In this document: positions 44,708-54,376 of the stretch, one piece after another
Layout of the letters: each line of letters begins with the position of its first letter
Position numbering within the stretch: position 1 is the stretch's first letter
NCBI RefSeq assembly: GCF_014925385.1
Contig: NZ_JACSDK010000008.1
Location: 62,001 to 126,000, forward strand
Source: Pelagibius marinus
GTDB lineage: Bacteria; Pseudomonadota; Alphaproteobacteria; Kiloniellales; Kiloniellaceae
Direction: 5' to 3'
Length of the DNA stretch: 64,000 bases
Notes under the pieces: generated by a model
The model's input: the letters and a program-made list of their open reading frames with translations, nothing else
The model's database searches: none
What the model was told of the DNA's origin: nothing
Program-made: the position numbers and the translations under genes

Positions 44708-47149
44708 TTAGTAAAGGCCGCCGGGGCCGCTGGCCGCGGTACTGCCGGTGGTGGGGTTGTAGCCGCCGTCCAGCACCACCTGGCGCCCGGGCGCCGGCTC
44801 GGTCCCCGGCTTGAAGGCCTCCAGAAAGACGTGCTTGTCGCCGGGGCGCGCCAGCTGGCCGGTCTCGGCGTTCAGCCGCACCAGGCGGATCCCCGGCGGG
44901 ATACGGAAGGGCACGGCGTCTTCCTTGGTCAGCGCCTCGGCCATGAAAGCCTTGAACAGCGGCGCGGCGACGTTGGAGCCGGTGTCGCGCGGGCCCAGGG
45001 TGCGCGGCTCGTCGAAACCGACGAAGACGCCGACGGCCAGGTCGGGGCTGAAGCCGATGAACCAGGTGTCGATGTTGTCGTTGGTGGTGCCGGTCTTGCC
45101 GCCCAGCGGCATGCCCAGCGAGGCGATGCGCCGTCCGGTGCCGCGCTGGACCACGCCCTGCAGCATGCCGACGATCTGGTAGGCGGAGGCCGGATCGGCC
45201 ACCTGCTCGCGCTCGTCGGGCAGGGCGGGCGGCGCCTGTCCCTGCCAGGCTTCGACTAGGCAGACCTCGCAGGCGCGGGTGTCGTGGCGGTAGATGGTGC
45301 GGCCATGGCGGTCCTGCACCCGGTCGATCAGCGACGGCGAGATGCGCTTGCCGCCGTTCACCAGCATGGCGTAGCCGGTGGTGATCTGCATCAGGGTGGT
45401 CTCGCCGGCGCCTAGCGACATGGAGAGCACCGGCTCCATGTCGTCGATGATGCCAAAGCGGCGCGCGTAGTCCACGACCTTCTCCATGCCGATGGTCTGC
45501 GCCAGGCGCACGGTCATCAGGTTGCGCGACTTCTCGATGCCGACGCGCATAGGGGTGGGGCCGTAGAATTCCTTGGAGTAGTTGGAGGGCTTCCACTTGC
45601 CGAGCCCGGGGCCCTGGTCCAGCACGAAGGGCGCGTCCAGGATCATGGTCGCCGGGGTGAAACCGCTGTCGAGCCCGGCCAGGTAGACGAAGGGCTTGAA
45701 GGCCGAGCCCGGCTGACGCCTGGCCTGCGTCACGCGGTTGAATTCACTGCGCTCGTAGGAGAAGCCGCCGGCCATGGCCAGGACGCGGCCGGTGTGCGGA
45801 TCGAGGGCCACCAGGCCGCCGTTCACGTTGGGGATCTGGCGCAGGCCGAAGGCATTCTGGTCATAGGCCTTGCCGTCGTCGTCTTCGGTCACCGCCTCGA
45901 CCAGGACGACCTCGCCGGCCTTCAGCACGTCGCTCGGCTTCTTGGGCTTGTTGCCGATGCGCTGATTCTCGATCCACTTGCGGGCCCAGGCCAGCTCGGC
46001 CATGGGAATATGCCCCGTGGTGCCGTCGGCCAGGACAATGTCCGCCTGCTTGGCGCTGGTGCCGGTCACCGCGGCCAGGCGCCAGGTCTCCGCGATGCCG
46101 ATCGGGCGTTCGATCTCCTGCAGGCTCACCATCGGGTCGGCGCCCTCGCCCACCTCGATTTCCGTGAGGGGGCCGCGCCAGCCGTGGCGGCGGTCATAGG
46201 AGATGAGGCCCTCGCGCAGCACCCGGTTGGCGATGTACTGCAGGCGCGGATCCAGGGTCGTGCGCACCGACAGGCCGCCGGTGTAGAGGCTGTCGTCGCC
46301 GTAGAGGCGCACAAGCTCGCGCCGGGTTTCCTCGGCGAAGTACTGAGCCTCGACAACCTCGGTGTCGTCGCGCTCGCGCACCACCAGCGGCTCGGTCCGG
46401 GCGGCTTCGGCCTCGGCCTCGGTGATCCGCCCGTCCTCGGCCATGCGGCCGATGACCCAGTTGCGCCGCGCCACCGCGGCGTCGTGCTTGCGTACCGGAT
46501 GATAGTTGTTGGGCGCCTTGGGCAGGGCCGCGAGATAGGCGGCCTCGGCGATGGTCAGCTCGTCGAGCGACTTGTTGAAATAGTTGAGCGAGGCGGCCGC
46601 CACGCCGTAGGAGCCGAAGCCCAGATAGATCTCGTTGAGATAGAGCTCGAGGATCGTCTCCTTGGTGAAGGCATGCTCGATGCGGAAGGCCAGGATGGCC
46701 TCCTTGATCTTGCGTTCCAGGGCGACCTCGTTGGTCAGCAGGAAGTTCTTGGCCACCTGCTGGGTAATGGTCGAGCCGCCGACGGGCCGGCGGTCGGAGC
46801 CGAAGTTGGCGACGTTGGTGACCACCGCGCGCAGCACCGAGACGAAGTCGACGCCGGGGTGGTCGTAGAAGTTCTTGTCCTCGGCCGAGAGGAAGGCGTT
46901 GGTCACCCGGCGCGGAATCGCGGTGATCGGCACGAAGACGCGCTTCTCGGTCGCGTACTCGGCCAGCAGGCGCCCGTCACCGGCATGCACGCGCGTCACG
47001 GTCGGGGGCTCGTAGTCGGCCAGCTGGCTGTAGTCCGGCAGGCCGCGCCCGTAGTGATAGAACACGTAGAACAGGCCGCCCGCCCCGATGACAGCGCAAA
47101 TCAGGGCCAGTCCGAACAGGACGCCGAGTATCTTAAAGGCACGTCTCAA
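44708..47149 (-). CDS. mrcA: Penicillin-binding protein 1A
   Basis: A bifunctional peptidoglycan synthase anchored by one helix (ILGVLFGLALICAVIGAGGLFYVF). The glycosyltransferase domain has EDKNFYDHPGVD and GGSTITQQVAKNFLL; the transpeptidase has SxxK in PGSAFKPF, the SRN motif in EKSRNLMTV and KTGT near the C-terminus. I prefer TTG 47149 (LRRAFKILG, with GGAG nine bases upstream), giving about 813 residues. The frame stays open to 47275, and in-frame ATG 47233 would add a Pro/Gly-rich head. The region between the two catalytic domains carries an extra domain, as in proteobacterial PBP1A. It lies between amiC upstream and prfB downstream. Confidence 0.94.
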   Translation of the reverse strand: MRRAFKILGVLFGLALICAVIGAGGLFYVFYHYGRGLPDYSQLADYEPPTVTRVHAGDGRLLAEYATEKRVFVPITAIPRRVTNAFLSAEDKNFYDHPGVDFVSVLRAVVTNVANFGSDRRPVGGSTITQQVAKNFLLTNEVALERKIKEAILAFRIEHAFTKETILELYLNEIYLGFGSYGVAAASLNYFNKSLDELTIAEAAYLAALPKAPNNYHPVRKHDAAVARRNWVIGRMAEDGRITEAEAEAARTEPLVVRERDDTEVVEAQYFAEETRRELVRLYGDDSLYTGGLSVRTTLDPRLQYIANRVLREGLISYDRRHGWRGPLTEIEVGEGADPMVSLQEIERPIGIAETWRLAAVTGTSAKQADIVLADGTTGHIPMAELAWARKWIENQRIGNKPKKPSDVLKAGEVVLVEAVTEDDDGKAYDQNAFGLRQIPNVNGGLVALDPHTGRVLAMAGGFSYERSEFNRVTQARRQPGSAFKPFVYLAGLDSGFTPATMILDAPFVLDQGPGLGKWKPSNYSKEFYGPTPMRVGIEKSRNLMTVRLAQTIGMEKVVDYARRFGIIDDMEPVLSMSLGAGETTLMQITTGYAMLVNGGKRISPSLIDRVQDRHGRTIYRHDTRACEVCLVEAWQGQAPPALPDEREQVADPASAYQIVGMLQGVVQRGTGRRIASLGMPLGGKTGTTNDNIDTWFIGFSPDLAVGVFVGFDEPRTLGPRDTGSNVAAPLFKAFMAEALTKEDAVPFRIPPGIRLVRLNAETGQLARPGDKHVFLEAFKPGTEPAPGRQVVLDGGYNPTTGSTAASGPGGLY

Positions 47150-47402
47150 GCTATTTTCTCCGCTGGGCGCTTCCGCCCGCTTCCTGGCCGCCCCTGCCGC
47201 TGCCCCCGGACCCGATACGCCAGGGGCGCGCATGCTACGCAGTGAGGCGTTAAGGAACCTCAACCGAGGATGCAAGCCCTTTTATATCAAGGGGTAGCAC
47301 CCAAATGTGGCAGCCCTGTGGTTGCCTGCAGCCCCGCTCCCGGCCCGGCCAGGTCCCTGGGGACCGCCGGCAGGCCGTCCTCGGCGCCGCCGCCGGGCCG
47401 GC

Positions 47403-48629
47403 TCAGCTCCGGCTCGCCGCCTTCTGCTTCTCGAAATAGCCGTCAATCGCCCGGATAATCGAAGCGACTATCTTATCCCGATGCGCCTTGCTGCGCAAAA
47501 GCCGCTCTTCCTGGCGATTGGACATATAGCCGATCTCGAAGAGGATCGAGGGCACCACCGGCGACTTCAGCACCGCGAAGCCCGCGAAGCGGTGGGTATT
47601 GCGCAAGAGCTTGGTCTCGCGCCCCACCTCGCGCACCAGATCGTTAGCGAACTTCTTGGAAAGGTTCATGGTTTCGCGCTGGGCCAGGTCGATCAGGATG
47701 TTGCGCACATCGCCGGTCTGGTCGCCCAGGTTGACGCCGGCCAGCACATCGGCGGCGTTTTCCGCCGCCGCCAGGGCCGCCGCCTCCTCGTCCGAGGCGG
47801 TCTCGGAGAGGGTGTAGATCGAGGCCCCGCGGATCTTGCCGGAGCTGTGCACGTTGGCGTGCAGGGAAATGAAGAGGTCGCCCTCGGCCTCCTGGGCCAG
47901 GCGGATGCGCTCGCGCAGCTTCAGGAAAAGGTCGCGTTCGCGGGTCAGCACCACATGATAGCGCCCGGTGGCCTCCAGCGCCGCCTTCAGGGCCTCGCCG
48001 TAGGCCAGGGTCAGGTTCTTCTCGTAGGAGCCGGAAACGCCCACCGCGCCCGGATCGACCCCGCCGTGGCCCGGGTCGATGACGACCGTCGGGCGGCTGT
48101 CGGCGGGCTTGGCCGGCGGCAGCGGCGGCACCGTCTCGGCCAGCGGCTTCAGGGGCCGGTCGGAAACCGAGGCCTCCCCGGTCGCCGAGCCCTGGGCGGC
48201 GAAGTACTGCTCGCGGCTGACCGCCTCGACGTCGATCACCAGGCGGTGCGGCTTGCCGTCGCGCGGGGGGATGACGAAGACCTTCTGCAGGTGCACCGGC
48301 CGCTTCACGTCCAGCACCACCCGGCTGGTCCCCGGCGCGAAGAGGCCGAAGCGCAGGTCGCTGATCAGGCCGCGCACCCGCGGCTGGCGGTCGTCGGGCA
48401 GCGCCCAGTCGACTTCCGGCAGGTCCAGCACCACGCGGAAGGGGTCCGGCAGCGTAAAGACCCGATAAGGCAGGTCCTCACTCAACTCAAGGACGAAACG
48501 GGTTCGCTCCGAATTCTCGCCGATGCGCGCAGCGGTCACCTGGGGCTTGGCGAGGGCGGGCTTGATCCCGAGCGCGCCTGCGGCGCCCGTCAGGAAGACT
48601 ATGGCCAGCAGAAGGAGCCGGATCTTCAA
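47403..48629 (-). CDS. amiC: N-acetylmuramoyl-L-alanine amidase (AmiC type)
   Basis: A protein of about 408 residues with a signal peptide, an N-terminal AMIN domain (ERTRFVLELSEDLPYRVFTLPDPFRVVLDLP) that targets septal peptidoglycan, a linker, and a zinc amidase domain of the Amidase_3 family. Zinc-site motifs are VVIDPGHGG (His), the glutamate before NLTLAYGEALK, SLHANVHSS (His) and the catalytic glutamate in LFEIGYMSN. It cuts septal cell wall during division. Start taken at TTG 48629 (LKIRLLLLAIVFL, preceded by GGGAA), which gives a clean signal peptide; TTG 48659 is an alternative. It is followed by mrcA and is divergent from rne. Confidence 0.93.
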   Translation of the reverse strand: MKIRLLLLAIVFLTGAAGALGIKPALAKPQVTAARIGENSERTRFVLELSEDLPYRVFTLPDPFRVVLDLPEVDWALPDDRQPRVRGLISDLRFGLFAPGTSRVVLDVKRPVHLQKVFVIPPRDGKPHRLVIDVEAVSREQYFAAQGSATGEASVSDRPLKPLAETVPPLPPAKPADSRPTVVIDPGHGGVDPGAVGVSGSYEKNLTLAYGEALKAALEATGRYHVVLTRERDLFLKLRERIRLAQEAEGDLFISLHANVHSSGKIRGASIYTLSETASDEEAAALAAAENAADVLAGVNLGDQTGDVRNILIDLAQRETMNLSKKFANDLVREVGRETKLLRNTHRFAGFAVLKSPVVPSILFEIGYMSNRQEERLLRSKAHRDKIVASIIRAIDGYFEKQKAASRS

Positions 48630-49365
48630 ATCGAGTTCCCAAATTTTGTGTAAGGTCAACGGCCCGCTACCAGATATACGCGAACCCTGGGGAGCGGGCC
48701 AAGCCCTTCCGGCGCCCCCGGCGGCGGAAATCGGCGGCCTTCCCCAGTGATTTACAGGGCAAAATGGGCGTCACCGTGGCACGGCGCAACCTCGCGCCCG
48801 GAAAATCGGGGTTTCGTCCGCCGGAACCGGCCCCGGGCCGGGGCCCCGTCCGGCCTCGCCGGGAGCCGAATATTGGCTGGTAGACCATGGTCTTGCCTGA
48901 TATTATTTCGGCTGTGATTCCTCTTGCCTCCCCGAGCCTTTCCCGGAAAGTGGCGTGGCAATGTGGCGGCGGCGCCTCGTTGAGGTGGCCGCGCAGTCTG
49001 CAAGAAGCAGGCCCACGCGACAGGGGTGGAATGCCGAATCCGGGCAGGGAATCGCGAGACAACCGAGCCGCGTGGCCGCTCTCGTCAGCATAGCGCTTGC
49101 GACAGTGAAAGCGTGGCTCCCCCAAATTCACGGCCTGGCCCCTCTTATTGAGATGGTGTGTCCCGGCCGTCGAGGCGCTGGCGGCGGCTTCCACAGAAAA
49201 GCCGCATCGTCCACGACCTCGGAAATGAGAGCATGCTCGTTCCGATGACGGTCAAGACATCGATAATGTCGACCAAACGAGTTCCCAAGACTTTCGCGCC
49301 GCGGCCGGGAGACAGAAAGGCTGTCCCCGAGGACCCCGCGTTGCGCGTTCCGGAGTTTTCCCTTT
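48630..49365. other. About 700-base divergent region and probable rne leader
   Basis: It lies between amiC (minus) and rne (plus). No protein gene is supported. Long 5' leaders are known for rne, where they mediate autoregulation by RNase E, so most of this stretch may be the rne untranslated leader. The only clear structure is a 12-bp palindrome at 48883-48894 near an AT-richer patch. Confidence 0.5.
48883..48894. promoter_or_regulatory. 12-bp perfect palindrome in the amiC-rne intergenic region
   Basis: AGACCATGGTCT, flanked by the AT-rich patch GATATTATT at 48899-48908. It is a possible regulator site, but a palindrome of this length may occur by chance. Confidence 0.3.
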
Positions 49366-52248
49366 ATGGCCAAACGTATGCTTATCGATGCCAGCCACCC
49401 GGAAGAAACCAGGGTGGTGGTTCAGTCTGGCAATCGACTTGAGGATTTCGACTACGAAACAAGTTCCAGGAAGCAGTTAAAAGGCAACATCTACCTCGCC
49501 AAGGTTACGCGGGTAGAGCCCTCCCTTCAGGCGGCCTTCGTCGACTATGGGGGCAACCGCCACGGTTTCCTGCCGTTCAGTGAAATCCATCCCGACTACT
49601 ACCGAATTCCCATTGCCGACCGCGAGGCGCTGCTGGCCGAAGAGGCCGCGCTGAAGTCGGAGCCGGCGGACGAAGCCCCCGAGGATGCGGAGATCGAGGT
49701 CCCCGACCTTGAGGAGACCGAGGACGCCGGCGGCGAGCCGTTGGAGAACGGCCTCCTGGAGGACGGCCCCCTGGAGGACGGCGAGGACGCGACGCTGGAA
49801 GGCGCCGAGGCCGCCGAGGATCAGGCCGAAGATCTTGACGCCGCCGAAGGCGAAGAGGACGGCGACGATGCCGAGAACGGCGAAGCCGCGGCCGCTGCGG
49901 ATCCGGAGCAGGTCGAAACCGAGGAGCGCGTCGACACCGTCGGCGGCGACGAATTGGAAGACGCCGCCCGGCGCAGGGCCCAGCTGCTGCGCCGCTACAA
50001 GATCCAGGAAGTGATCAAGCGCCGCCAGGTGATGCTGGTGCAGGTGACCAAGGAGGAGCGCGGCAACAAGGGCGCCGCCCTGACCACCTACCTGTCGCTG
50101 CCCGGACGCTACTGCGTGCTGATGCCCAACACCAACAAGGGTGGCGGCATCAGCCGCAAGATCAGCAATGCCAGCGACCGGCGACGCCTGAAGGGCATCC
50201 TGGCCGACCTCGAAATTCCCGAGGGCATCGCCGTGATCGTGCGCACCGCCGGCAGCCAGCGCACCAAGGTGGAGATCCGCCGCGACTACGAATACCTGCT
50301 GCGGCTGTGGGACAACATCCGACAGTCCACCCTGGAGTCGACCGCCCCGGCCCTCATCTACGAGGAAGCCAACCTGATCAAGCGGGCGATCCGCGACCTC
50401 TACAGCCGGGACACGGATGAGGTGCTGGTCGACGGCGACGAAGGCTACAAGGCGGCCAAGGACTTCATGAAGTCGCTGACGCCCAGCCACGCCAAGAAGG
50501 TGCAGCAGTACAAGGACACCAACGTCCCGCTGTTCCAGCGCTACCAGGTGGAAAGCCAGCTCGACGCCATGCACTCCAACACGGTGCAGCTGCGCTCCGG
50601 CGGCTATCTGGTGTTCAACCAGACCGAGGCGCTGGTCGCCGTCGATGTGAACTCCGGCCGCGCCACGCGCGAAAGGCATATCGAGGAAACCGCCCTCAAG
50701 ACCAACCTGGAGGCCGCCGAGGAAGTCGGGCGGCAGCTGCGCCTGCGCGACCTGGCCGGCCTCATCGTCATCGACTTCATCGACATGGAGGAGTCGCGGC
50801 GCAACCGCGAGGTCGAGCGGCGCCTGAAGGACGCGCTGCGCCACGACCGCGCACGGATCCAGCTGGGCCGCATCTCGCCCTTCGGGCTGCTGGAGATGTC
50901 GCGCCAGCGCATGCGCCCCAGCCTCTTCGAAAGTTCGACGGAGACCTGCCCGCACTGTAAGGGTGACGGTCGCGTGCGCACGGTGGAATCCCTCGCCCTG
51001 CAGGTCCTGCGGCGCCTGGAGGAAGAAGGGATCCGCGAAGCCGGCGGCGAGATGACGGTCACGGTACCGACCCAGGTCGCCCTCTACCTGCTCAACAGGA
51101 AGCGCGACCACCTGGTCGCCATCGAGGAACGCTACGACTTCAAGGTCTCCGTGGAGACCGACGATCACCTGGCCACCGACGACTTCACCATCGCGCGCGA
51201 TGGTGCCGTCGTCGAACGGAAGGCCCCGCCCGCCGAGGACCGCCGTGAGACGCGCCGCGACTCGCGCCGGGATTCGCGCCGCGAGGCGGACAGCGAGGAC
51301 GGCGAGCGCAAGCGCGGCCGCCGCCGCCGTTCGCGCCGGCGCAAGGACGAGGACGAGGAGGCCGAGTCTCAGGAGGCGCGCGAGAGCGCGGCCGAAGAGG
51401 ACGAGGCCGCCGAGGACCGCGAGATCGAGGCCGGCGAGGAGCAGGACGGCGAGCGTCCGCGCAAGCGCAAGCGCCGCGGCAAGCGGGGCGGCCGTCGCCG
51501 CTCGCGCCGCCGCGACGACGAGGCCGAGAGCGAGACGCAGGAAGCCGCTGAGGCGGCCGACGCCGAGGCCGACGAGGACGACGAGGCCGTGACCGAGGAA
51601 GCAGCCGAAGGCGAGGCCGAGGAAAGTCCCAAGCCGCGCAGCCGGCGCCGGCGCAGCACCCGCAAGGCCGAGGCCGAAGAGTCCGAGGCTCCCGAAGCGG
51701 AAGCGGCGGAGGACGGCGAGGCCGTGGCATCCGAGGTGGCCGACGAGGCCGAAGAGGAAGCCAAGCCGAAGTCGCGGCGCCGCGGCACCCGCGGCGGCCG
51801 GGGAACGCGGGGCGGCCGCGGCCGTGGCCGCGCAGCCAAGGCGGCGGAAGAAGACGCCGGGGAAGAGTCCGAAGCAGCGGCCGAGGAAAGCGTCGAGGCG
51901 GCCGGCGACGAAATCGCTGCCGCCGAGCCGCAGCCCGAGCCGGCGGCCGAGGAAAGCCTGCCCGAGGAAACGGTGGCGGAGGAAGCTGCCGCTGAGGAGC
52001 CCGCCGCCGAGGAAGTCGAAGCCGAGGAAGCGGCTGAGGAGCCCGCGCTGGCGGCGGCCAACGTGTCACGGCCGGATATCAGCGCCACCGATCCCAAGGT
52101 GGTGATCGAACCGGCGACGCCCGCGAGCTCCGCCACGGCCGAGCAGAGCGGGGGCGACCAGGAGGTCGAGACCCTGGAGCCGCCGCGCAGTGAAAGCGAC
52201 GACGACGATCAGCCCAAGCGCCGCGGCTGGTGGAACCGCTTCGTGTAA
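49366..52248 (+). CDS. rne: Ribonuclease E
   Basis: A 960-residue endoribonuclease initiating mRNA decay and rRNA/tRNA processing. The catalytic half starts with MAKRMLIDASHPEE and an S1 domain that is split by an acidic insertion (about residues 95-195, Glu/Asp/Ala-rich), as in other alphaproteobacterial RNase E. Catalytic aspartates are D427 (VAVDVNSG) and D470 (LIVIDFIDM). The zinc-link CPHCKG has C528 and C531, which tie the dimer. From about residue 615 on the tail is disordered, with Arg-rich (RRRRSRRR) RNA-binding patches among Glu/Ala-rich repeats such as AAEEPAAEEVEAEEAAEEP; such tails recruit degradosome partners. A strong terminator follows. A partial copy of the tail occurs at 54455-54520. 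Confidence 0.96.
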   Translation: MAKRMLIDASHPEETRVVVQSGNRLEDFDYETSSRKQLKGNIYLAKVTRVEPSLQAAFVDYGGNRHGFLPFSEIHPDYYRIPIADREALLAEEAALKSEPADEAPEDAEIEVPDLEETEDAGGEPLENGLLEDGPLEDGEDATLEGAEAAEDQAEDLDAAEGEEDGDDAENGEAAAAADPEQVETEERVDTVGGDELEDAARRRAQLLRRYKIQEVIKRRQVMLVQVTKEERGNKGAALTTYLSLPGRYCVLMPNTNKGGGISRKISNASDRRRLKGILADLEIPEGIAVIVRTAGSQRTKVEIRRDYEYLLRLWDNIRQSTLESTAPALIYEEANLIKRAIRDLYSRDTDEVLVDGDEGYKAAKDFMKSLTPSHAKKVQQYKDTNVPLFQRYQVESQLDAMHSNTVQLRSGGYLVFNQTEALVAVDVNSGRATRERHIEETALKTNLEAAEEVGRQLRLRDLAGLIVIDFIDMEESRRNREVERRLKDALRHDRARIQLGRISPFGLLEMSRQRMRPSLFESSTETCPHCKGDGRVRTVESLALQVLRRLEEEGIREAGGEMTVTVPTQVALYLLNRKRDHLVAIEERYDFKVSVETDDHLATDDFTIARDGAVVERKAPPAEDRRETRRDSRRDSRREADSEDGERKRGRRRRSRRRKDEDEEAESQEARESAAEEDEAAEDREIEAGEEQDGERPRKRKRRGKRGGRRRSRRRDDEAESETQEAAEAADAEADEDDEAVTEEAAEGEAEESPKPRSRRRRSTRKAEAEESEAPEAEAAEDGEAVASEVADEAEEEAKPKSRRRGTRGGRGTRGGRGRGRAAKAAEEDAGEESEAAAEESVEAAGDEIAAAEPQPEPAAEESLPEETVAEEAAAEEPAAEEVEAEEAAEEPALAAANVSRPDISATDPKVVIEPATPASSATAEQSGGDQEVETLEPPRSESDDDDQPKRRGWWNRFV

Positions 52249-52278
52249 GCCCGCCGCCACAGCCTGAGGCCGAGAAGG

Positions 52279-52313
52279 AAACGGCCCCTTCCACATCGGA
52301 AGGGGCCGTTTTT
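52279..52313 (+). terminator. Intrinsic terminator of rne
   Basis: AAACGGCCCCTTCC and GGAAGGGGCCGTTT form a 14-bp perfect stem with a 5-base loop, followed by T residues. It sits 30 bases after the rne stop, and also lies just before the convergent LysR stop. Confidence 0.93.
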
Positions 52314-52338
52314 CGTGAGGCGGAAAAATCGACCTCCT

Positions 52339-53265
52339 CTAAGGGGCCTCAGGGGTCTCCGCAGGCGCGGCCCGCACCTCCTCCAGCAGCCAGTCACGAA
52401 AAGCCGCGACTTTGGGCGCCCCGGCGCCGTCACACGCGCTCAGCAAATAGTAGGAGAACGTGAGCGGCGTGCTGAGACTGGGATCGAAGGGACGCACGAG
52501 ACGTCCGGCGGCAAGGTCGTCGGCCACCAGCCGGTCGCCGATCAAAGCCACGCCATGGCCGTCGAGCGCGGTCTGCACCGCCATGCTTTCCATGCTGAAG
52601 TGCGGTCCGCGGGTTGGGTCGATGTCGTGCAATCCGGCCGCCAGCAGCCACATACGCCAGCTCGCCTCGGCGTCCTTCCAGTCGACGTGCAGCAGGGTGT
52701 GGTGGCGCAGGTCGTCGGGCCGGCGCAAGGGATGCGCGCCGCGCAACAGCGCCGGGCTGCAGACCGGTGTGTTGACCTGCCCGAACAGCCGGTCGACCCG
52801 CACCCCTTCATAGCCGCCGGGGCCGTAGCGCAATGCCACGTCGGCATCGCCGCGGACCACGTCGACCCGCCGGTCGGTACCGTCGATGCGGATCTCGATC
52901 TCCGGGTGCCGGCTGCGAAAACGCTCCAGCCGGGGAACCAGCCACATGGCGCCGAACGAAGGGCTGACACTGATGGTCAGCACCGCGCTCTCGCTGTGGG
53001 CATGCATCTGCTCGACCCCTTGGGCCAGCTTGTCGAAGCCCTGGCTGAGCATCGGCAGCGCCGCCTGGCCGGCATCGGTCAGACGCAGCGCCCGGGGCAG
53101 GCGACGGAACAGGGGCACCTGAAGCAGCTCCTCAAGCGCCTTCACCTGATGGCTCACCGCCGCCGGCGTGACGTTCAACTCGGCCGCCGCCCTGGTGAAG
53201 CTGAGGTGCCGGGCGGCCGATTCGAAAGCCTTGAGGGCATTCAGTGGCGGGAGCGGGCGAGCCAT
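52339..53265 (-). CDS. LysR-family regulator (GcvA-like), divergent to EamA exporter
   Basis: A 308-residue regulator. The N-terminal winged helix reads LNALKAFESAARHLSFTRAAAELNVTPAAVSHQVKALEELL, typical of the GcvA/AmpR-like subgroup. The effector domain follows (LTISVSPSFGAMWLVPRLERF, DVVRGDADVALRYGPG, MAVQTALDGHGVALIGDRLV). The start at ATG 53265 has AGGTGAAG upstream. It is divergent from an EamA transporter gene, with two short palindromes in the gap, so it probably controls that exporter. The ligand is unknown. Confidence 0.92.
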   Translation of the reverse strand: MARPLPPLNALKAFESAARHLSFTRAAAELNVTPAAVSHQVKALEELLQVPLFRRLPRALRLTDAGQAALPMLSQGFDKLAQGVEQMHAHSESAVLTISVSPSFGAMWLVPRLERFRSRHPEIEIRIDGTDRRVDVVRGDADVALRYGPGGYEGVRVDRLFGQVNTPVCSPALLRGAHPLRRPDDLRHHTLLHVDWKDAEASWRMWLLAAGLHDIDPTRGPHFSMESMAVQTALDGHGVALIGDRLVADDLAAGRLVRPFDPSLSTPLTFSYYLLSACDGAGAPKVAAFRDWLLEEVRAAPAETPEAP

Positions 53266-53297
53266 GATCTTCACCTGAGTTTTTCTAAAAGACGGGC

Positions 53298-53338
53298 CGA
53301 GATCTTCTCGAGTGCGCAAGGTCTCTACTATGCGTAGT
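53298..53338. promoter_or_regulatory. Two short palindromes in the LysR-EamA divergent gap
   Basis: CGAGA-TCT-TCTCG (53298-53310) and ACTA-TGCG-TAGT (53327-53338) lie 30-75 bases before the LysR start and 115-155 bases before EamA, where a LysR-type regulator would bind both promoters. Confidence 0.5.
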
Positions 53339-53451
53339 TTCGCAACAAATCAAGCCACTGCCACCGCGGCGTGGCCGTCTCTATTGATCAAGTAAATCTA
53401 GTCCATGGGCGAGACGGCCAGCAGTCGGGCCAGATCCCGAGAGAGGACTTC

Positions 53452-54333
53452 ATGACCCCCGATTGCGAACCTCCCGCTCCCGGTCTGGCCCGAAACATCC
53501 GGTCCGACTACGTAACCGGCCACATCCTTCTCATGATCTCCGTGGTGACCTACAGCACCGCAGGCTTGTTCACGAAGGGGGTCGAAGCCGGCGCCTGGGA
53601 GGTCATCTTCTGGCGCGGCTTCTTTGCCGGTGCCTTTACGACGGTCTGGACAGTCCACAGAGGGATGTTCCGGCGGAACTTCTTCGCCATGGGTGCCAGC
53701 GGAGGGGCGGTTGGGGTGATCGGCGCCTTGGGGACCGCGGCCTTCATCCCGGCGTTCAAGCTCACGACCATCGCCAATGTCTCGCTCATCTATGCGGTCT
53801 CTCCCCTCATCGCAGCGCTGCTCGCGTGGCTGGCCATGGGAGAGAGAGTATCGGCGCGGACGATGGCGGGCTGCGTCGGCGCACTCTTGGGTGTCGCGGT
53901 CATCGTGTCGGGCTCGCTCGGCCAAATCAGCCTCAACGGCGATCTGCTGGCCCTCTGCATGACCACCGCCATGGCCGCGATCATGGTCATCTATCGGAAG
54001 TACCCGGAGACGCCGGGACCAGGACCCGCGGTGCTGCAATCCGTCTTGTTGCTGCCTTTTGCCGCGCTCCTGGGTAGTCCCTTCGATATTGCCCGCTCGG
54101 AGGCCCTTCTCCTTGCCGCTTTCGGGCTGATGTTCGCCATTGCCTCTGTCACCCTGGCGGAAGGCGCCAAACCGATTCCCTCCGGCCAGACCGCGCTTTT
54201 GAGTTCCTTGGAAACCCCGCTGGCGCCGATTATCGCCTTCTTTCTGTTCAGCGAGATTCCGGACAGCGCCACGTTCATTGGCGGTGCAGTCGTGATTCTG
54301 GCGGTGCTTTTCTCGATTAGAAACGAGACTTGA
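53452..54333 (+). CDS. EamA/DMT-family transporter controlled by divergent LysR
   Basis: A 293-residue ten-helix transporter (two EamA repeats). Features: ISVVTYSTAGLFTKGVEAGAWEVIFWRGFF, NVSLIYAVSPLIAALLAWLAMGERVS and in the second repeat GQTALLSSLETPLAPIIAFFLF. It starts at ATG 53452 with GAGAGGA upstream. Its divergent neighbour is a LysR regulator, the usual arrangement for small-molecule exporters in this family. The block LysR+EamA is placed between the rne terminator and a scar of aminotransferase/RNase E-like sequence, suggesting that it was inserted. Confidence 0.92.
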   Translation: MTPDCEPPAPGLARNIRSDYVTGHILLMISVVTYSTAGLFTKGVEAGAWEVIFWRGFFAGAFTTVWTVHRGMFRRNFFAMGASGGAVGVIGALGTAAFIPAFKLTTIANVSLIYAVSPLIAALLAWLAMGERVSARTMAGCVGALLGVAVIVSGSLGQISLNGDLLALCMTTAMAAIMVIYRKYPETPGPGPAVLQSVLLLPFAALLGSPFDIARSEALLLAAFGLMFAIASVTLAEGAKPIPSGQTALLSSLETPLAPIIAFFLFSEIPDSATFIGGAVVILAVLFSIRNET

Positions 54334-54376
54334 GCGCTAAAGCGCAGGCTTCCCTCTCCGGCGACAGCCTATGGCG

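Noticed and set aside
53371-53451. 27-codon N-terminal extension of the EamA transporter
   Set aside because: ATG 53452 has a good ribosome site; the extension is polar and runs through the likely promoter region.
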